A stretch of DNA of 64,000 bases from Streptomyces sp. TBY4 (GCF_024213195.1 NZ_JANAVF010000001.1:744001-808000), one strand, 5' to 3'; positions 49,992-60,936 are shown, counted from the first letter of the stretch. A program made the numbers and translations. Notes: generated from the sequence alone by a model not told the origin.

Positions 49992-50105
49992 CCATCGCCG
50001 CGGCGGGCCCCTGCGGCTGTTATGGAGTCACACCCCGAGGGGGGAACCGGAAACCCGGAGGAACGGGGGACCGGAAGAAGGAGAAACCCGAAAGAGGAGC
50101 ACACC

Positions 50106-50564
50106 ATGATGCAGTCCCGCATGCAGAACCCCGCCGTCGTCCTGTCCGGTGCGATGCAGCCCATCCAGGACCTCTTCAAGGCCGTCCACTCCGGTGGCCT
50201 GGACGGGCAGATCCTGGAGCTGGTGCACCTGCGGGTCAGCCAGATCAACGGGTGCAGCGCCTGCGTCGACAGCGGCGCCAAGACGGCCCGCAAGTCCGGG
50301 GTGAGCGACGAGCGGCTGGCCACGGTCGCCGTCTGGCGCGAGACCCCGTACTTCACGGAGGAGGAGCGGGCCGCCCTGCTGCTGGCCGAGGCCGCGACCC
50401 GGCTCGCCGACCGTCCCGACGCGGTGAGCGACGAGGTCTGGGACACGGCCGCCACCTACTTCGACGAGAAGCAGCTCGCCGCGATCGTCCTGATGATCGG
50501 CGTCACGAACCTGTTCAACCGGCTCAACGCCACGACCCGCCAGATCGCCGGCGCGTGGGGATGA
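50106..50564 (+). CDS. AhpD/carboxymuconolactone-decarboxylase-like protein
   Basis: The 152-aa helical protein has the AhpD-type redox pair C50-S-A-C53 in INGCSACVDSG followed by the usual conserved region. It probably reduces a peroxide or disulfide partner. A strong AGAGGAG precedes the ATG. It is divergent from the STAND regulator and may be its target. Confidence 0.88.
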   Translation: MMQSRMQNPAVVLSGAMQPIQDLFKAVHSGGLDGQILELVHLRVSQINGCSACVDSGAKTARKSGVSDERLATVAVWRETPYFTEEERAALLLAEAATRLADRPDAVSDEVWDTAATYFDEKQLAAIVLMIGVTNLFNRLNATTRQIAGAWG

Positions 50565-50636
50565 ACGGCGCGGACCGCCCCGCTTCCTAGTATGACAATC
50601 CAGCTCAATACGCCACTTCCCGGGAGGAAACCCGCC

Positions 50637-51143
50637 ATGACGAACACCAGCCGGTCCACGAAGAGCACGTCCCCGAAGAGCACCGCCACGAAGAGCACGT
50701 CCCCGGAGACCACCTCCGAGAAGTTCTCGGACGACGAGATCGCCGCGATGAAGGAGCACGCCAAGGAGCTGAAGGCGTCCGCGCGCCGCGGATCCCGCGC
50801 CGACAAGGCGGCGGCGGAGGAGGCCGACGTGGTCGCGAAGATCGCCGAAATGCAGGAGTCCGACCGGGTCATGGCGGAGCGGGTCCACGCGATCGTCAAG
50901 GAGAACGCGCCCGGCCTCGCGCCGAAGCTCTGGTACGGGATGCCCTCGTACGCCCGGGACGGCAAGGTGGTCTGCTTCTTCCAGAGCGCGGAGAAGTTCA
51001 AGGCGCGCTACGCGACGCTCGGCTTCAGCGACCAGGCGCACCTCGACGAGGGCTCGATGTGGCCGACCTCCTACGCCCTGACCCGGCTGACGGCCGCGGA
51101 CGAGGCGATGATCGCCACGCTCGTGAAGAACGCGGCACACTGA
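50637..51143 (+). CDS. DUF1801-like protein with Ser/Thr/Lys-rich N-terminal tail
   Basis: The 168-aa protein starts at an ATG with GGGAGGAAA upstream. The C-terminal half ([19 protein letters not shown], then [20 protein letters not shown]) is the DUF1801/YdhG-like fold found in proteins once linked to iron handling. The first 45 residues are a low-complexity STK-rich tail made of repeated AAGAGCACGTCCCCG DNA units (about 50660-50706). Function is not established. Confidence 0.8.
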   Translation: MTNTSRSTKSTSPKSTATKSTSPETTSEKFSDDEIAAMKEHAKELKASARRGSRADKAAAEEADVVAKIAEMQESDRVMAERVHAIVKENAPGLAPKLWYGMPSYARDGKVVCFFQSAEKFKARYATLGFSDQAHLDEGSMWPTSYALTRLTAADEAMIATLVKNAAH

Positions 51144-51197
51144 GACGTGGCCTGCCGACCGCCGGCGCAGGCACCGGAACGAGGAGAACGATCGACC

Positions 51198-51947
51198 GTG
51201 CTGAAGCCCCTTGTCCTCACGATCGGTTCGGATCTCCCGCCCGGTGCGCAGGCACCGTCGGACGCGCCCCCGCCGCCGGACGCGTCGACCACCGTGTGGC
51301 TGGTCGACACCGACGAGCAGGCCGGCGCGGCGGCCCGACTGGCTCCCGCGGTCCTGGACCCGGCCGAGCACCAGCGGGCGGCCGCCTTCAAGTACGAGGA
51401 GGACCGGAGCCGCTACGTCGCCTCCCACGTGGCGCTGCGGGTACTGCTCGGCTCCCGGCTCGGCCTTCCCCCGGGCCGGGTCTGCATCACCCGCGCACCG
51501 TGCCCCTCCTGCGGCGGCCCCCACGGACGGCCGGTGACCGGGGACGGGCCCGTCCACTTCTCCCTGTCGCACAGCGACCGGCTCGCGCTGATCGCGGTGG
51601 GCCCGGTGCCGGTGGGAGCCGACGTGGAGACGCTGGCCCCGGCATCGACGGTGACCGATATCGCCGGGCAGCTGCACCCCCGGGAGGCCGCGGAGCTGGC
51701 GGCCCTGGCCCCGGAGGAACGGCCCGCGGCCTTCGGCCGCGTCTGGGTCCGCAAGGAGGCGTACTTCAAGGGCCTGGGCATCGGCCTGGCCCGGGGCCTC
51801 GCCCTCGACTACGTGGGCACCGGCGACACCCCGCCGGGCGACGGCCTGCCGGGCTGGACCCTGACGGACGTGGCCGTCGCCCCGGGCTTCACCGCCGCCG
51901 TGGCGGTGTCGACGGACGGTCACCCCGGCCCCGTACGGGGGGCGTAG
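51198..51947 (+). CDS. Sfp-type 4'-phosphopantetheinyl transferase
   Basis: The 249-aa enzyme activates carrier proteins of polyketide or peptide synthases by adding phosphopantetheine from CoA. Motifs are VGADVETL (with D142 and E144) and WVRKEAYFKGLG (W183, K186, E187, K191), the family's metal and catalytic residues, and the PVHFSLSHS block. Length suits the Sfp class. No carrier-protein gene is nearby, so it probably serves clusters elsewhere. The GTG at 51198 follows GAGGAG. Confidence 0.92.
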   Translation: MLKPLVLTIGSDLPPGAQAPSDAPPPPDASTTVWLVDTDEQAGAAARLAPAVLDPAEHQRAAAFKYEEDRSRYVASHVALRVLLGSRLGLPPGRVCITRAPCPSCGGPHGRPVTGDGPVHFSLSHSDRLALIAVGPVPVGADVETLAPASTVTDIAGQLHPREAAELAALAPEERPAAFGRVWVRKEAYFKGLGIGLARGLALDYVGTGDTPPGDGLPGWTLTDVAVAPGFTAAVAVSTDGHPGPVRGA

Positions 51948-51981
51948 CCGGGCCGGGACGGGCGGACCGTCGCCCCGCTCC

Positions 51982-52983
51982 CTACCGCAGGAGGTTCAGT
52001 GCGACCCGTAGATCGTCGGCGGCCAGGGCGGTGAGGGGCGCCCGGGCCTGCGGGTCGTAGCCACGGGGGACGCCCTCGACGAGGACGATCAGGGCCAGGT
52101 AGGCGCGGTACATCGCGATGCGCCGGCGCTCGTCGGTCGTGAGCGGGGCCGCCGGGCGGTAGCCGGACAGGAAGGCCGGGTCCCCTGCGATGTCGCCGAA
52201 GAGCGCGGTGGACACGAGGTCGGCGAGCGGGTCGCCCCAGAAGGAGCGTTCTCCGTCGAGGACACCGGTGATCTCCAGCCTTCCGTCCCGCTCGGCGAGC
52301 AGGATGTTGCCCTCCCACAGGTCGAAGTGGACCAGCGAGGGAACCGTCACCTGGTCCAGCAGCCGCCCCCGAGTGCGGACGAGGCCGAGGACCTCGTCGG
52401 GGTCGACGGGCAGCGGGGGCCCGAACCGCCGGGCGTCCGCGCAGACATCGGCCAGCATGCCGTCGAAGGCGGCCCGCCAGCCCGTCGCGGCGCCGGCCGG
52501 CGGATTCCCGTACGGGTAGCCGAAGGAGGAACCCCGGATCCGGTGGAGCCCGCGCAGGAGACGGCCCAGGTCGGCGCGGAGCCTGGCGTGGTCCTCGGCG
52601 CCGATCCGGGGGCGCAGCCGCTCCCAGGTTTCGCCCTCCAGGTGGGTCATCAGGAGGTAGTCGCCGTCGATCGCGGTCCGGTCGGAGCCGGCCGCCAGGA
52701 TCCCGGGCACGGGCAGACCGGGCACGGCCGCCGCACGGCGGTAGAACTCCGCTTCCGTGCGCATCAGGGCGTTCTCGTAGGTCATGAGGGGAGTACCGGC
52801 GGGTGGCGCCACCTTGAGCACGGCCGCCTCCTCTTCCGTGGCGGGCGGCGCGGCCAGCGTGAGCAGGTGGACGGAGTTGAAGGTGCCGCCCGTCAGCTCC
52901 CGGCTGGTCAGCACCCTGGTCCCGGGGCCACGGGCATGGGCGACAACTCCCGCGATCTGCTCGTCGGTCAGCGTCCGCTTCAT
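51982..52983 (-). CDS. Protein-kinase-fold phosphotransferase (APH family)
   Basis: The 333-aa protein has the APH/choline-kinase catalytic loop LVHFDLWEGNIL (H219, D221, N226) and the metal-binding D243 in GVLDGERSFWGD. Members phosphorylate aminoglycosides, sugars, choline or other small hydroxyl compounds. Its likely promoter carries a LacI-type sugar operator identical to one before a secreted carbohydrate-binding protein, so a sugar kinase role is more likely than antibiotic resistance. It is convergent with the PPTase gene. Confidence 0.85.
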   Translation of the reverse strand: MKRTLTDEQIAGVVAHARGPGTRVLTSRELTGGTFNSVHLLTLAAPPATEEEAAVLKVAPPAGTPLMTYENALMRTEAEFYRRAAAVPGLPVPGILAAGSDRTAIDGDYLLMTHLEGETWERLRPRIGAEDHARLRADLGRLLRGLHRIRGSSFGYPYGNPPAGAATGWRAAFDGMLADVCADARRFGPPLPVDPDEVLGLVRTRGRLLDQVTVPSLVHFDLWEGNILLAERDGRLEITGVLDGERSFWGDPLADLVSTALFGDIAGDPAFLSGYRPAAPLTTDERRRIAMYRAYLALIVLVEGVPRGYDPQARAPLTALAADDLRVALNLLR

Positions 52984-53342
52984 CGCGCGTCCTCCGGTCG
53001 GTGGGCTGTCGGCGGTCCTCCGCGGCCGGCGGAGCAGCGGCAGGCGGTTCCGTGGCGGGCGGGCCGGGACGAGCGCGAGAGGGCGGGGAGGAAGTCGGGA
53101 GAGCGCTCTCCGCTGGCCGGAACCTAGTGCCCGTTCCCGGCCGGAGTCAAGGAATCTGCGGTCAACTCACCTGCCGGAGCGGCGGGTTTCCTCAGCGGAA
53201 GGGCCGCCACCGCGCACCCACCCCCGGCCGGATTCCGCGATGTTGGCTCAAGGCGTTCCCTCACGGGGTGGCCTCGGCTAGCTTCTGTCCTCAACTCCCC
53301 CACCCCCCTCACATTCCCCATCCCAGCTCCGGGCGGATCGTT
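52984..53342. other. 359-bp divergent gap with operator and promoter
   Basis: No gene is seen. The gap carries a minus-strand promoter and operator for the APH-fold gene (53098-53150). The plus-strand side before the ABC ATPase has no clear -10/-35 pair. Confidence 0.5.
53098..53150 (-). promoter_or_regulatory. Promoter and LacI-type operator of the APH-fold gene
   Basis: On the minus strand TTGACT (53150-53145) and TAGGTT (53126-53121), 18 bp apart, make a good promoter. The perfect 14-bp palindrome GGAGAGCGCTCTCC (53098-53111) begins 9 bp past the -10, over the start of transcription. It resembles LacI-family sugar operators such as the CebR box. The same palindrome recurs at 61897-61910. 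Confidence 0.75.
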
Positions 53343-54698
53343 ATGAGTCGTTCCATCGCGTTGCGCGATGTCAGCAAGAGATACGGGCCGGGCTCCCTCG
53401 CCGTCGAGCGCGTCTCCCTCACCGTCGAGCCGGGCGAGTTCCTGGTTCTGCTGGGGCCTTCGGGCTGCGGCAAGTCCACCGTCCTGCGGATGATCGCGGG
53501 CCTGGAGGACATCACCGAGGGCGAGTTGCTGCTCGACGGCGAGTACGCCAACCACATGCCGCCGAGCGAGCGGGACATCGCGATGGTGTTCCAGAGCTTC
53601 GCGCTGTATCCGAACATGACGGGTCGCGGCAACATCGGCTTCCCGCTGAAGCTCCGTGATCCCCGCGCGGATCACGAGCCGCAGGTGGAGGCCACGGCCC
53701 GGATGCTCGGCATCGAGGACCTCCTCGACCGCTTCCCCGGGCAGCTCTCCGGCGGCGAGCGCCAGCGGGTCGCGATGGGCCGGGCCATCTCCCGCCGCCC
53801 GTCGGTGTTCCTGATGGACGAGCCGCTCTCCAGCCTGGATTCGAAGCTGCGCGGCCACCTGCGGGCCGAGATCGCCCGACTGACCTCCGAACTGGGCGTC
53901 ACCACGGTCTACGTCACGCACGACCAGTCCGAGGCCATGTCCCTCGGCCACCGGGTGGCGGTGATGCGCGGCGGTGTCCTCCAGCAGGTCAGCTCGCCGC
54001 GGGACACCTACGCCCTCCCGGCGAACGTGTTCGTGGCCGCGTTCATCGGGACGCCCCGGATCAGCCTGCTCCAGGCCGTCGTGCACGCGCCGCTGGGATC
54101 CGGCATGTGGATCGATCTGGGGCGGCACCGGCTCGCGCTCCCCCAACCCCTCAGCGCAGACCACCAGTTGCTCCGGATCCAGCAGGGGCGTCCGGTCATC
54201 GTCGGGCTGCGGTCGGAGGCGGTCAGGATCGCCCCGCCGAGCCAGGCGCGGCCGGGCGAGGTGGCCATGACGGGCATCGTCGAGCACGTCGAGTACCAGG
54301 GGCACGAGGCGCTGGTCCACGTGGACACGGGCTCGCGCCCCGCGGTGGTGGCGGATCTGGAGTCGGCGCGGCATCCGGCCGCTCCCCGGCGCGGTCTCCG
54401 GCGGCAGAAGAGCAGCGGCCTGGGCCGGTTGAGGAAGCGGGCCCAGGAGCGGCTGTCCGGGTCGGTTGCGGTGCTGGACGCGCCGCCGGAATCCGTCCCG
54501 GGGCCGGCCGCGGGCGGCGCCGCGGAACGGCTGGGGGCGGTGCGCAGCGACCTCGTGGTGCGCACGGGACCGCACGTCCGGGTGCGGGTGGGGGCCCAGA
54601 TCCCGCTGCTGGTGGATCTGGGGCAGCTGTACGTGTTCGATCACGCGGGGCGCCGGGTGTCCCCGGCCGGGGACGGGGTCACCCTTCTGGAGCGGTAG
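53343..54698 (+). CDS. MalK/MsiK-like ABC transporter ATPase
   Basis: The 451-aa ATPase has Walker A GPSGCGKST (38-46), the signature LSGGE (135-139), Walker B FLMDE (156-160) and a C-terminal TOBE/OB region of sugar-importer ATPases. It is about 70-80 residues longer than a usual MalK/MsiK because of an insertion rich in Arg, Pro and Gly at about 345-420. It could power the ATPase-less sugar importer at 56268-59476, or several importers as MsiK does. It starts at ATG 53343. Confidence 0.88.
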   Translation: MSRSIALRDVSKRYGPGSLAVERVSLTVEPGEFLVLLGPSGCGKSTVLRMIAGLEDITEGELLLDGEYANHMPPSERDIAMVFQSFALYPNMTGRGNIGFPLKLRDPRADHEPQVEATARMLGIEDLLDRFPGQLSGGERQRVAMGRAISRRPSVFLMDEPLSSLDSKLRGHLRAEIARLTSELGVTTVYVTHDQSEAMSLGHRVAVMRGGVLQQVSSPRDTYALPANVFVAAFIGTPRISLLQAVVHAPLGSGMWIDLGRHRLALPQPLSADHQLLRIQQGRPVIVGLRSEAVRIAPPSQARPGEVAMTGIVEHVEYQGHEALVHVDTGSRPAVVADLESARHPAAPRRGLRRQKSSGLGRLRKRAQERLSGSVAVLDAPPESVPGPAAGGAAERLGAVRSDLVVRTGPHVRVRVGAQIPLLVDLGQLYVFDHAGRRVSPAGDGVTLLER

Positions 54699-54716
54699 CA
54701 CCGTGGCGCCGGCCGG

Positions 54717-54755
54717 CGGCCCACCTCGCGCGCTGCGGCGCCGCGGGGTGGGCCG
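54717..54755. terminator. Bidirectional hairpin between ABC ATPase and ROK regulator
   Basis: Fourteen-nt arms (54717-54730 and 54742-54755) with one mismatch and an 11-nt loop sit between the two convergent stops. Confidence 0.75.
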
Positions 54756-54760
54756 GGGGC

Positions 54761-56083
54761 TCAGTGCGCCGCCCGCTCCTGCAGCGTGGTGCGCCAGGCG
54801 GGGAGCGGCTCCTCGCGCTCGGGTTCGGCGCGGTGGCCGCCGCGGGCGAAGAAGTCGGCGAGCGGGAGGATGCCCGCGCCGACGGTGACCGCGTCGGGGC
54901 CGAAGGTGCCCAGGTCGATGCGGACGCTGGAGGCCGGGTACGACAGGGCGTAGGAGGTGGCGTAGGACCGTACGGAGTCCAGGAAGCGGGTGCCGAGCTG
55001 CAGGCCGGCCCAGCCGCCGACGAGGATGCGTTCGGGCTGGAAGAGGTTGATGAGGTCGGAGAAGCCGGCGCCGAGGTACTCGGCGGTCTCCTCCAGGACG
55101 GCCAGGGCCGTCGCGTCGGGCAGCGCGGTGGCTCCGTCGGCGTCCGGTGAGGGGTAGGCGGCGGCGAGCATCGCGGTGAGGGCGGTCTCCTCGTCGGCGT
55201 CGGCGGGCGGGCGTCCGCCGGCCTCGGCCCAGCGTTCCAGGAGGGCTTCGGCCCCCGCGTACGCCTCCAGGCAGCCCTGGGCGCCGCAGCGGCAGCGGCG
55301 TCCGCGGACCCGTACGGTCAGGTGGCCCCACTCGATGGCGCGGCCGGTGCGGGTGTCGTCGCTGACCACGCAGGCGCCGACGCCGGAGCCGAAGAGCACG
55401 ACGACGGCGTTGTGCGCCCCGCGTCCGGCGCCGAACCACATTTCGGCCTGTCCGAGGGTTTTGGCCCCGTTGTCGATGTAGTACGGGACGGTTTCGGGCA
55501 GCAGTCGGGAGTCGCGCAGCATGCGTTCGAGGGGGACCGCGTCCCAGCCGATGGTCTGACCGTGGACGACGGCGCCGTCCGCGTTCCTGGCGACGATGCC
55601 GGGCACGCCGATGCCGACGCCGAGGAGCCGCTCGGGCGCGATGCCGGCCAGGTGCAGGACTTCGGCGATGCCCTCGCGCAGGTGCCGTACGACGACCGCG
55701 ACGTCGTAGCGGTCGATGCGGCGGGGCCCGGCCGCCGCCTCCAGGGGGCGTTCGACGCGGGCGAGCTCGGTCAGGGTCAGGTCGAAGAGCTCTATGCGGA
55801 TCCGGGTCTCGCCGACGTCCACGCCGATCATGTAGCCGCTCTCGGGGCTGACGCGGAGCAGGGTCCGGGGGCGTCCGCCGGCGGATTCGACGCTGCCGGC
55901 TTCCTCCACCAGGCCGTCGCCGACCAGCTCCGCGACCACGTTGCTGATCGATCCGGAACTGAGGCCCGTGGCGGGGCCCAGCGAGAAGCGGCTCAGGGGA
56001 CCGTCGAAATACAACCGTTGCAGAACGGCGGTCCGGTTCTCCCGCCGCAGGTCACGCACTGTTCGGCCGCTACGTACTCGCAC
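54761..56083 (-). CDS. ROK-family transcriptional regulator
   Basis: The 440-aa regulator has a MarR-like N-terminal helix-turn-helix (LSRFSLGPATGLSSGSISNVVAEL) and a ROK sugar-binding domain with the zinc motif CRCGAQGCLE (about 264-273). The kinase-site Asp found in ROK sugar kinases (ENDAN) is replaced (IDNGA), so it is a repressor, not a kinase. GTG at 56083 is favoured by the AGGGGA before it; an upstream TTG (56116) would add 11 residues. It is divergent from the sugar importer/GH1 operon and should control it. Confidence 0.9.
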   Translation of the reverse strand: MRVRSGRTVRDLRRENRTAVLQRLYFDGPLSRFSLGPATGLSSGSISNVVAELVGDGLVEEAGSVESAGGRPRTLLRVSPESGYMIGVDVGETRIRIELFDLTLTELARVERPLEAAAGPRRIDRYDVAVVVRHLREGIAEVLHLAGIAPERLLGVGIGVPGIVARNADGAVVHGQTIGWDAVPLERMLRDSRLLPETVPYYIDNGAKTLGQAEMWFGAGRGAHNAVVVLFGSGVGACVVSDDTRTGRAIEWGHLTVRVRGRRCRCGAQGCLEAYAGAEALLERWAEAGGRPPADADEETALTAMLAAAYPSPDADGATALPDATALAVLEETAEYLGAGFSDLINLFQPERILVGGWAGLQLGTRFLDSVRSYATSYALSYPASSVRIDLGTFGPDAVTVGAGILPLADFFARGGHRAEPEREEPLPAWRTTLQERAAH

Positions 56084-56135
56084 TCTGTCCCCTGACTTCG
56101 TTGCCCATAACTGCAAGATACCTGCGTGAACGCTC

Positions 56136-56182
56136 TTGACGAGTCCTTCGCTTGAGGTTTAACTCACATCCTAAATTAAGCC
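56136..56182 (+). promoter_or_regulatory. Promoter and candidate ROK operator of the sugar operon
   Basis: TTGACG (56136-56141) and TTAACT (56159-56164) are 17 bp apart. An inverted repeat GGTTTAA (56156-56162) / TTAAGCC (56176-56182), 6 of 7 matching, covers the -10 region. This suits repression by the divergent ROK protein. Confidence 0.6.
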
Positions 56183-56267
56183 ATGTGGTTTTGGGGGCCG
56201 ACCGCGGAACGTCCGCCCCCCACCCCGCAGTCGGCATCCCGTTCCTTCCTGAAAGGCCCATGGAGCC

Positions 56268-57587
56268 ATGCGCAGAATCAGAGTCGCAGCGGTAGGCGCC
56301 GTCACCCTCTCCCTCGTCCTCGGGGCGGCCGCCTGTGGTGGTGGCGGCTCCACCGACGGGAGCGGGTCCAACGAGCAGCCGAAGACGCTGACCTACTGGG
56401 CCTCCAACCAGGGATCGAGCCTCGAGGTCGACAAGCAGGTCCTCCAGCCGGAGCTCGACAAGTTCGAGAAGCAGACGGGCATCAAGGTCAAGCTCGAGGT
56501 CGTGCCGTGGGGCGACCTCCTCAACCGCATCCTGACCGCGACCACCTCCGGCCAGGGCCCCGACGTCCTGAACATCGGCAACACCTGGAGCGCCTCACTC
56601 CAGGCCAGCGGCGCGCTGCTGCCGTGGGACGCCAAGAACTTCGAGAAGATCGGCGGCAAGGACCGCTTCGTGGAGTCGGCGCTCGGCTCCACCGGGGTCA
56701 AGGGCCAGGACCCGGCGGCCGTCCCGCTGTACTCCATGGCCTACGCCCTCTACTACAACAAGAAGGCCTTCGCCGACGCGGGCGTCGCCAAGCCGCCGAC
56801 CACCTGGGACGAGGTGATCGCCACCGGCAAGCAGCTGACCAAGGACGGCAAGGCCGGACTCGGCGTCGAGGGCTCCAACCTCTCCAACAACATCCACCAG
56901 GTCTTCGTCCTGGGCAAGCAGCACGGCGCGGACTTCTTCACTGCGGACGGCAAGGCCGACTTCACCTCCGACGGCGCGGTCAAGGCCGTCAAGCAGTACG
57001 TCGACCTGATGGCCGACGCACAGATCGTCGCCAAGGGCAACGCCGAGTACTCCCAGAACCAGTCGCTGAGCGACTTCGCCAAGGGCAAGACCGCGATGGT
57101 GCTGTGGCAGACCGCCTCGGCCACCTTCGCCGCGCAGGGCATGAAGGAGGACGAGTGGGGCGTGGTCCCCGCACCCGTGCAGTCCGGCACCCCGGGCACG
57201 GGCACGTCCACCAACTCGATGGTCGCCGGCATCAACATGGCCGTCTTCAAGAACACCAAGAACATCGACGGCGCCACGAAGTTCGTGAACTTCATGACCG
57301 GTGACGAGGAGCAGAAGATCCTCAACAAGGCCTACGGCTCCATCCCGCCGGTGAAGTCCGCCCAGACCGACCCCGCCTTCAACACCCCCGGCCTGGCCGT
57401 CCTGCGCGACACGCTCGCCAAGAGCGCCTCCGCCCTCCCGCAGGTCCCCGAGGAGTCGCAGTTCGAGACCGTGGTCGGCACCGCGGTCAAGGAGCTCTTC
57501 GCCGACGCGGCGGCCGGCCGGCCGGTCACCGTGGAGTCGGTGAAGGCCAAGCTCGAGAAGGCCCAGCAGCAGATGCCCAAGAAGTAG
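56268..57587 (+). CDS. Sugar ABC transporter substrate-binding lipoprotein
   Basis: The 439-aa extracellular lipoprotein has a signal peptide ending in the lipobox LGAAAC (C23), a Gly/Ser linker, then a family 1 (MalE/CebE-like) solute-binding fold with the YWASNQG start. It captures a sugar for the two permeases downstream. The GH1 enzyme in the operon suggests a beta-glucoside such as cellobiose. It starts at ATG 56268 after GAAAGG. Confidence 0.92.
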   Translation: MRRIRVAAVGAVTLSLVLGAAACGGGGSTDGSGSNEQPKTLTYWASNQGSSLEVDKQVLQPELDKFEKQTGIKVKLEVVPWGDLLNRILTATTSGQGPDVLNIGNTWSASLQASGALLPWDAKNFEKIGGKDRFVESALGSTGVKGQDPAAVPLYSMAYALYYNKKAFADAGVAKPPTTWDEVIATGKQLTKDGKAGLGVEGSNLSNNIHQVFVLGKQHGADFFTADGKADFTSDGAVKAVKQYVDLMADAQIVAKGNAEYSQNQSLSDFAKGKTAMVLWQTASATFAAQGMKEDEWGVVPAPVQSGTPGTGTSTNSMVAGINMAVFKNTKNIDGATKFVNFMTGDEEQKILNKAYGSIPPVKSAQTDPAFNTPGLAVLRDTLAKSASALPQVPEESQFETVVGTAVKELFADAAAGRPVTVESVKAKLEKAQQQMPKK

Positions 57588-57600
57588 GCACGGACACCTC

Positions 57601-58596
57601 ATGACCACCACCGCACCCCCTCGTACGGGCAGGCGGACGGTACGGAAGAACCACCCCGGAGCGGCGCCCCGCACCCGCCGCTCCGGGCGGCTCCGCCGCA
57701 TCTCCCTGCCGTACCTGCTCCTGCTCCCCGCCCTGGTCCTGGAGCTCCTGGTCCACCTGATCCCGATGGTCATCGGCATCGTGGTCAGCTTCAAGGAGCT
57801 CACCCAGTTCTACCTCCGCGACTGGGGCAACGCACCCTGGTCCGGCCTGGACAACTACTCCCTGACCGTCGACTTCGACGCACCGGTCGGCGAGGCACTG
57901 CTGAGCTCCTTCTTCACCACGTGCCTGTTCACCTTCTTCTCCGTGGGACTGTGCTGGCTGATCGGCACGGCCGCCGCGATCTTCATGCAGGAGACGTTCA
58001 AGGGCCGGGGCATCCTGCGCACCATCTTCCTGGTGCCGTACGCACTGCCCGTCTACGCCGCCGTCATCACCTGGGCCTTCATGTTCCAGCGCGACAACGG
58101 CCTGGTGAACCACGTCATCCACGACCAGCTCGGGCTCACCGACAGCCCGCCGTTCTGGCTCATCGGCGACAACGCCTTCGTCACCCTGCTGGTCGTCTCG
58201 GTCTGGAAGGGCTGGCCCTTCGCCTTCCTCATCATGATGGCCGGCCTGCAGAACATCCCCCGCGAGATCTACGAGGCCGCGGCCCTGGACGGAGCGGGCG
58301 TCTGGCAGCAGATCCGCCGGATCACGCTCCCCTCGCTGCGCCCGGTCAACCAGGTCCTGATCCTGGTGCTGTTCCTGTGGACGTTCAACGACTTCAACAC
58401 GCCGTTCGTCCTGTTCGGGAAATCGGCGCCGGCTTCGGCCGACCTGATCTCCATCCACATCTACCAGTCCTCGTTCCAGACATGGAACTTCGGCACCGGT
58501 TCCGCGATGTCGGTCCTGCTGCTGCTGTTCCTGCTCGTGGTGACCGGCCTCTACCTCCTGCTCACCTCCCGAGGAAGGAGCGCCACCGATGCCTAA
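57601..58596 (+). CDS. Sugar ABC transporter permease (MalF type)
   Basis: The 331-aa protein has a basic N-terminal tail, about six helices, and the inner-membrane EAA loop EIYEAAALDGAGVWQQIRRITLP that docks the ATPase. It starts 13 bp after the binding-protein gene and overlaps the next permease by 8 bp. Confidence 0.93.
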   Translation: MTTTAPPRTGRRTVRKNHPGAAPRTRRSGRLRRISLPYLLLLPALVLELLVHLIPMVIGIVVSFKELTQFYLRDWGNAPWSGLDNYSLTVDFDAPVGEALLSSFFTTCLFTFFSVGLCWLIGTAAAIFMQETFKGRGILRTIFLVPYALPVYAAVITWAFMFQRDNGLVNHVIHDQLGLTDSPPFWLIGDNAFVTLLVVSVWKGWPFAFLIMMAGLQNIPREIYEAAALDGAGVWQQIRRITLPSLRPVNQVLILVLFLWTFNDFNTPFVLFGKSAPASADLISIHIYQSSFQTWNFGTGSAMSVLLLLFLLVVTGLYLLLTSRGRSATDA

Positions 58597-59476
58597 GCAC
58601 ACTCAGGCGGTGCAGTCCCGGTCCTCCCGGTCGCCGATGGCGCCCCCCAAGTCGTTCCTCGTGAGCCGGCTGGTCTTCCTGACGCTCCTCACCGGGTTCG
58701 TCCTGCTGCCCGTGTACGTCATGATCTCCAGCTCGCTCAAACCGCTGCAGGACGTGTCGGGGAAGTTCCAGTGGATCCCCTCGGGCCTGACCATCCAGCC
58801 GTACTTCGACATCTGGAAGACCGTCCCCCTCGGCGACTACTTCATGAACTCGCTGATCGTGGCCGGTGCGGCGACCGTCTTCTCCGTGGTCATCGCGATC
58901 TTCGCGGCCTACGCCGTCAGCCGCTACTCCTTCCGCGGCAAGCGGGTCTTCACCGTCACGGTGCTGTCGACGCAGATGTTCCCCGGCATCCTCTTCCTGC
59001 TGCCGCTGTTCCTCATCTACGTCAACATCGGAAACGCCACCGGGATCGCGCTGTTCGGCTCGCGGGCCGGGCTGATCCTCACCTACCTGACGTTCTCGCT
59101 GCCGTTCTCGATCTGGATGCTGATCGGATACTTCGACTCGGTCCCCCGGGACCTCGACGAGGCCGCCAAGGTCGACGGCTGCGGACCGCTCGGCGCCCTC
59201 TTCCGCGTCATCGTGCCCGCCGCGATCCCCGGCATCGTCGCCGTCGCCGTGTACGCCTTCATGACGGCCTGGGGCGAAGTGCTGTTCGCCTCGGTGATGA
59301 CCAACGACGCGACCCGCACCCTCGCGGTGGGGCTGCAGGGGTACTCGACCCAGAACGACGTGTACTGGAACCAGGTCATGGCCGCCTCGCTCGTCGTGAG
59401 CCTGCCCGTCGTCGGCGGCTTCCTCCTCCTCCAGCGCTACCTCGTCACCGGGCTGACCGCCGGCGCGGTCAAGTAG
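58589..59476 (+). CDS. Sugar ABC transporter permease (MalG type)
   Basis: The 295-aa partner permease has six helices and the EAA loop [23 protein letters not shown]. It ends 32 bp before the GH1 gene. No ATPase gene is in this operon. Confidence 0.93.
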   Translation: MPKHTQAVQSRSSRSPMAPPKSFLVSRLVFLTLLTGFVLLPVYVMISSSLKPLQDVSGKFQWIPSGLTIQPYFDIWKTVPLGDYFMNSLIVAGAATVFSVVIAIFAAYAVSRYSFRGKRVFTVTVLSTQMFPGILFLLPLFLIYVNIGNATGIALFGSRAGLILTYLTFSLPFSIWMLIGYFDSVPRDLDEAAKVDGCGPLGALFRVIVPAAIPGIVAVAVYAFMTAWGEVLFASVMTNDATRTLAVGLQGYSTQNDVYWNQVMAASLVVSLPVVGGFLLLQRYLVTGLTAGAVK

Positions 59477-59508
59477 CCCCTCCTCCCATGACTTGTGAAA
59501 GGTCTGCT

Positions 59509-60864
<1,356 letters not shown>

Positions 60865-60890
60865 CCCGCGCGGTCCGTGCCCGTACGGAA

Positions 60891-60917
60891 CGCCCGGCCG
60901 GGATCCCCGGCCGGGCG
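60891..60917 (+). terminator. Terminator of the sugar operon
   Basis: Perfect 12-nt arms (60891-60902 and 60906-60917) with a 3-nt loop, 27 bp after the GH1 stop. Confidence 0.85.
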
Positions 60918-60936
60918 TCTCGGCGTACCCCCGGGG

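Noticed and set aside
36879-51947. Halogenase, FAD oxidoreductase and PPTase as one biosynthetic cluster
   Set aside because: They are spread over 15 kb among transport and housekeeping genes, on both strands, with no PKS, NRPS, terpene or RiPP core gene.
51982-52983. Aminoglycoside resistance gene
   Set aside because: The fold fits, but the sugar-type operator and lack of antibiotic biosynthesis genes make a sugar or other small-molecule kinase more likely.
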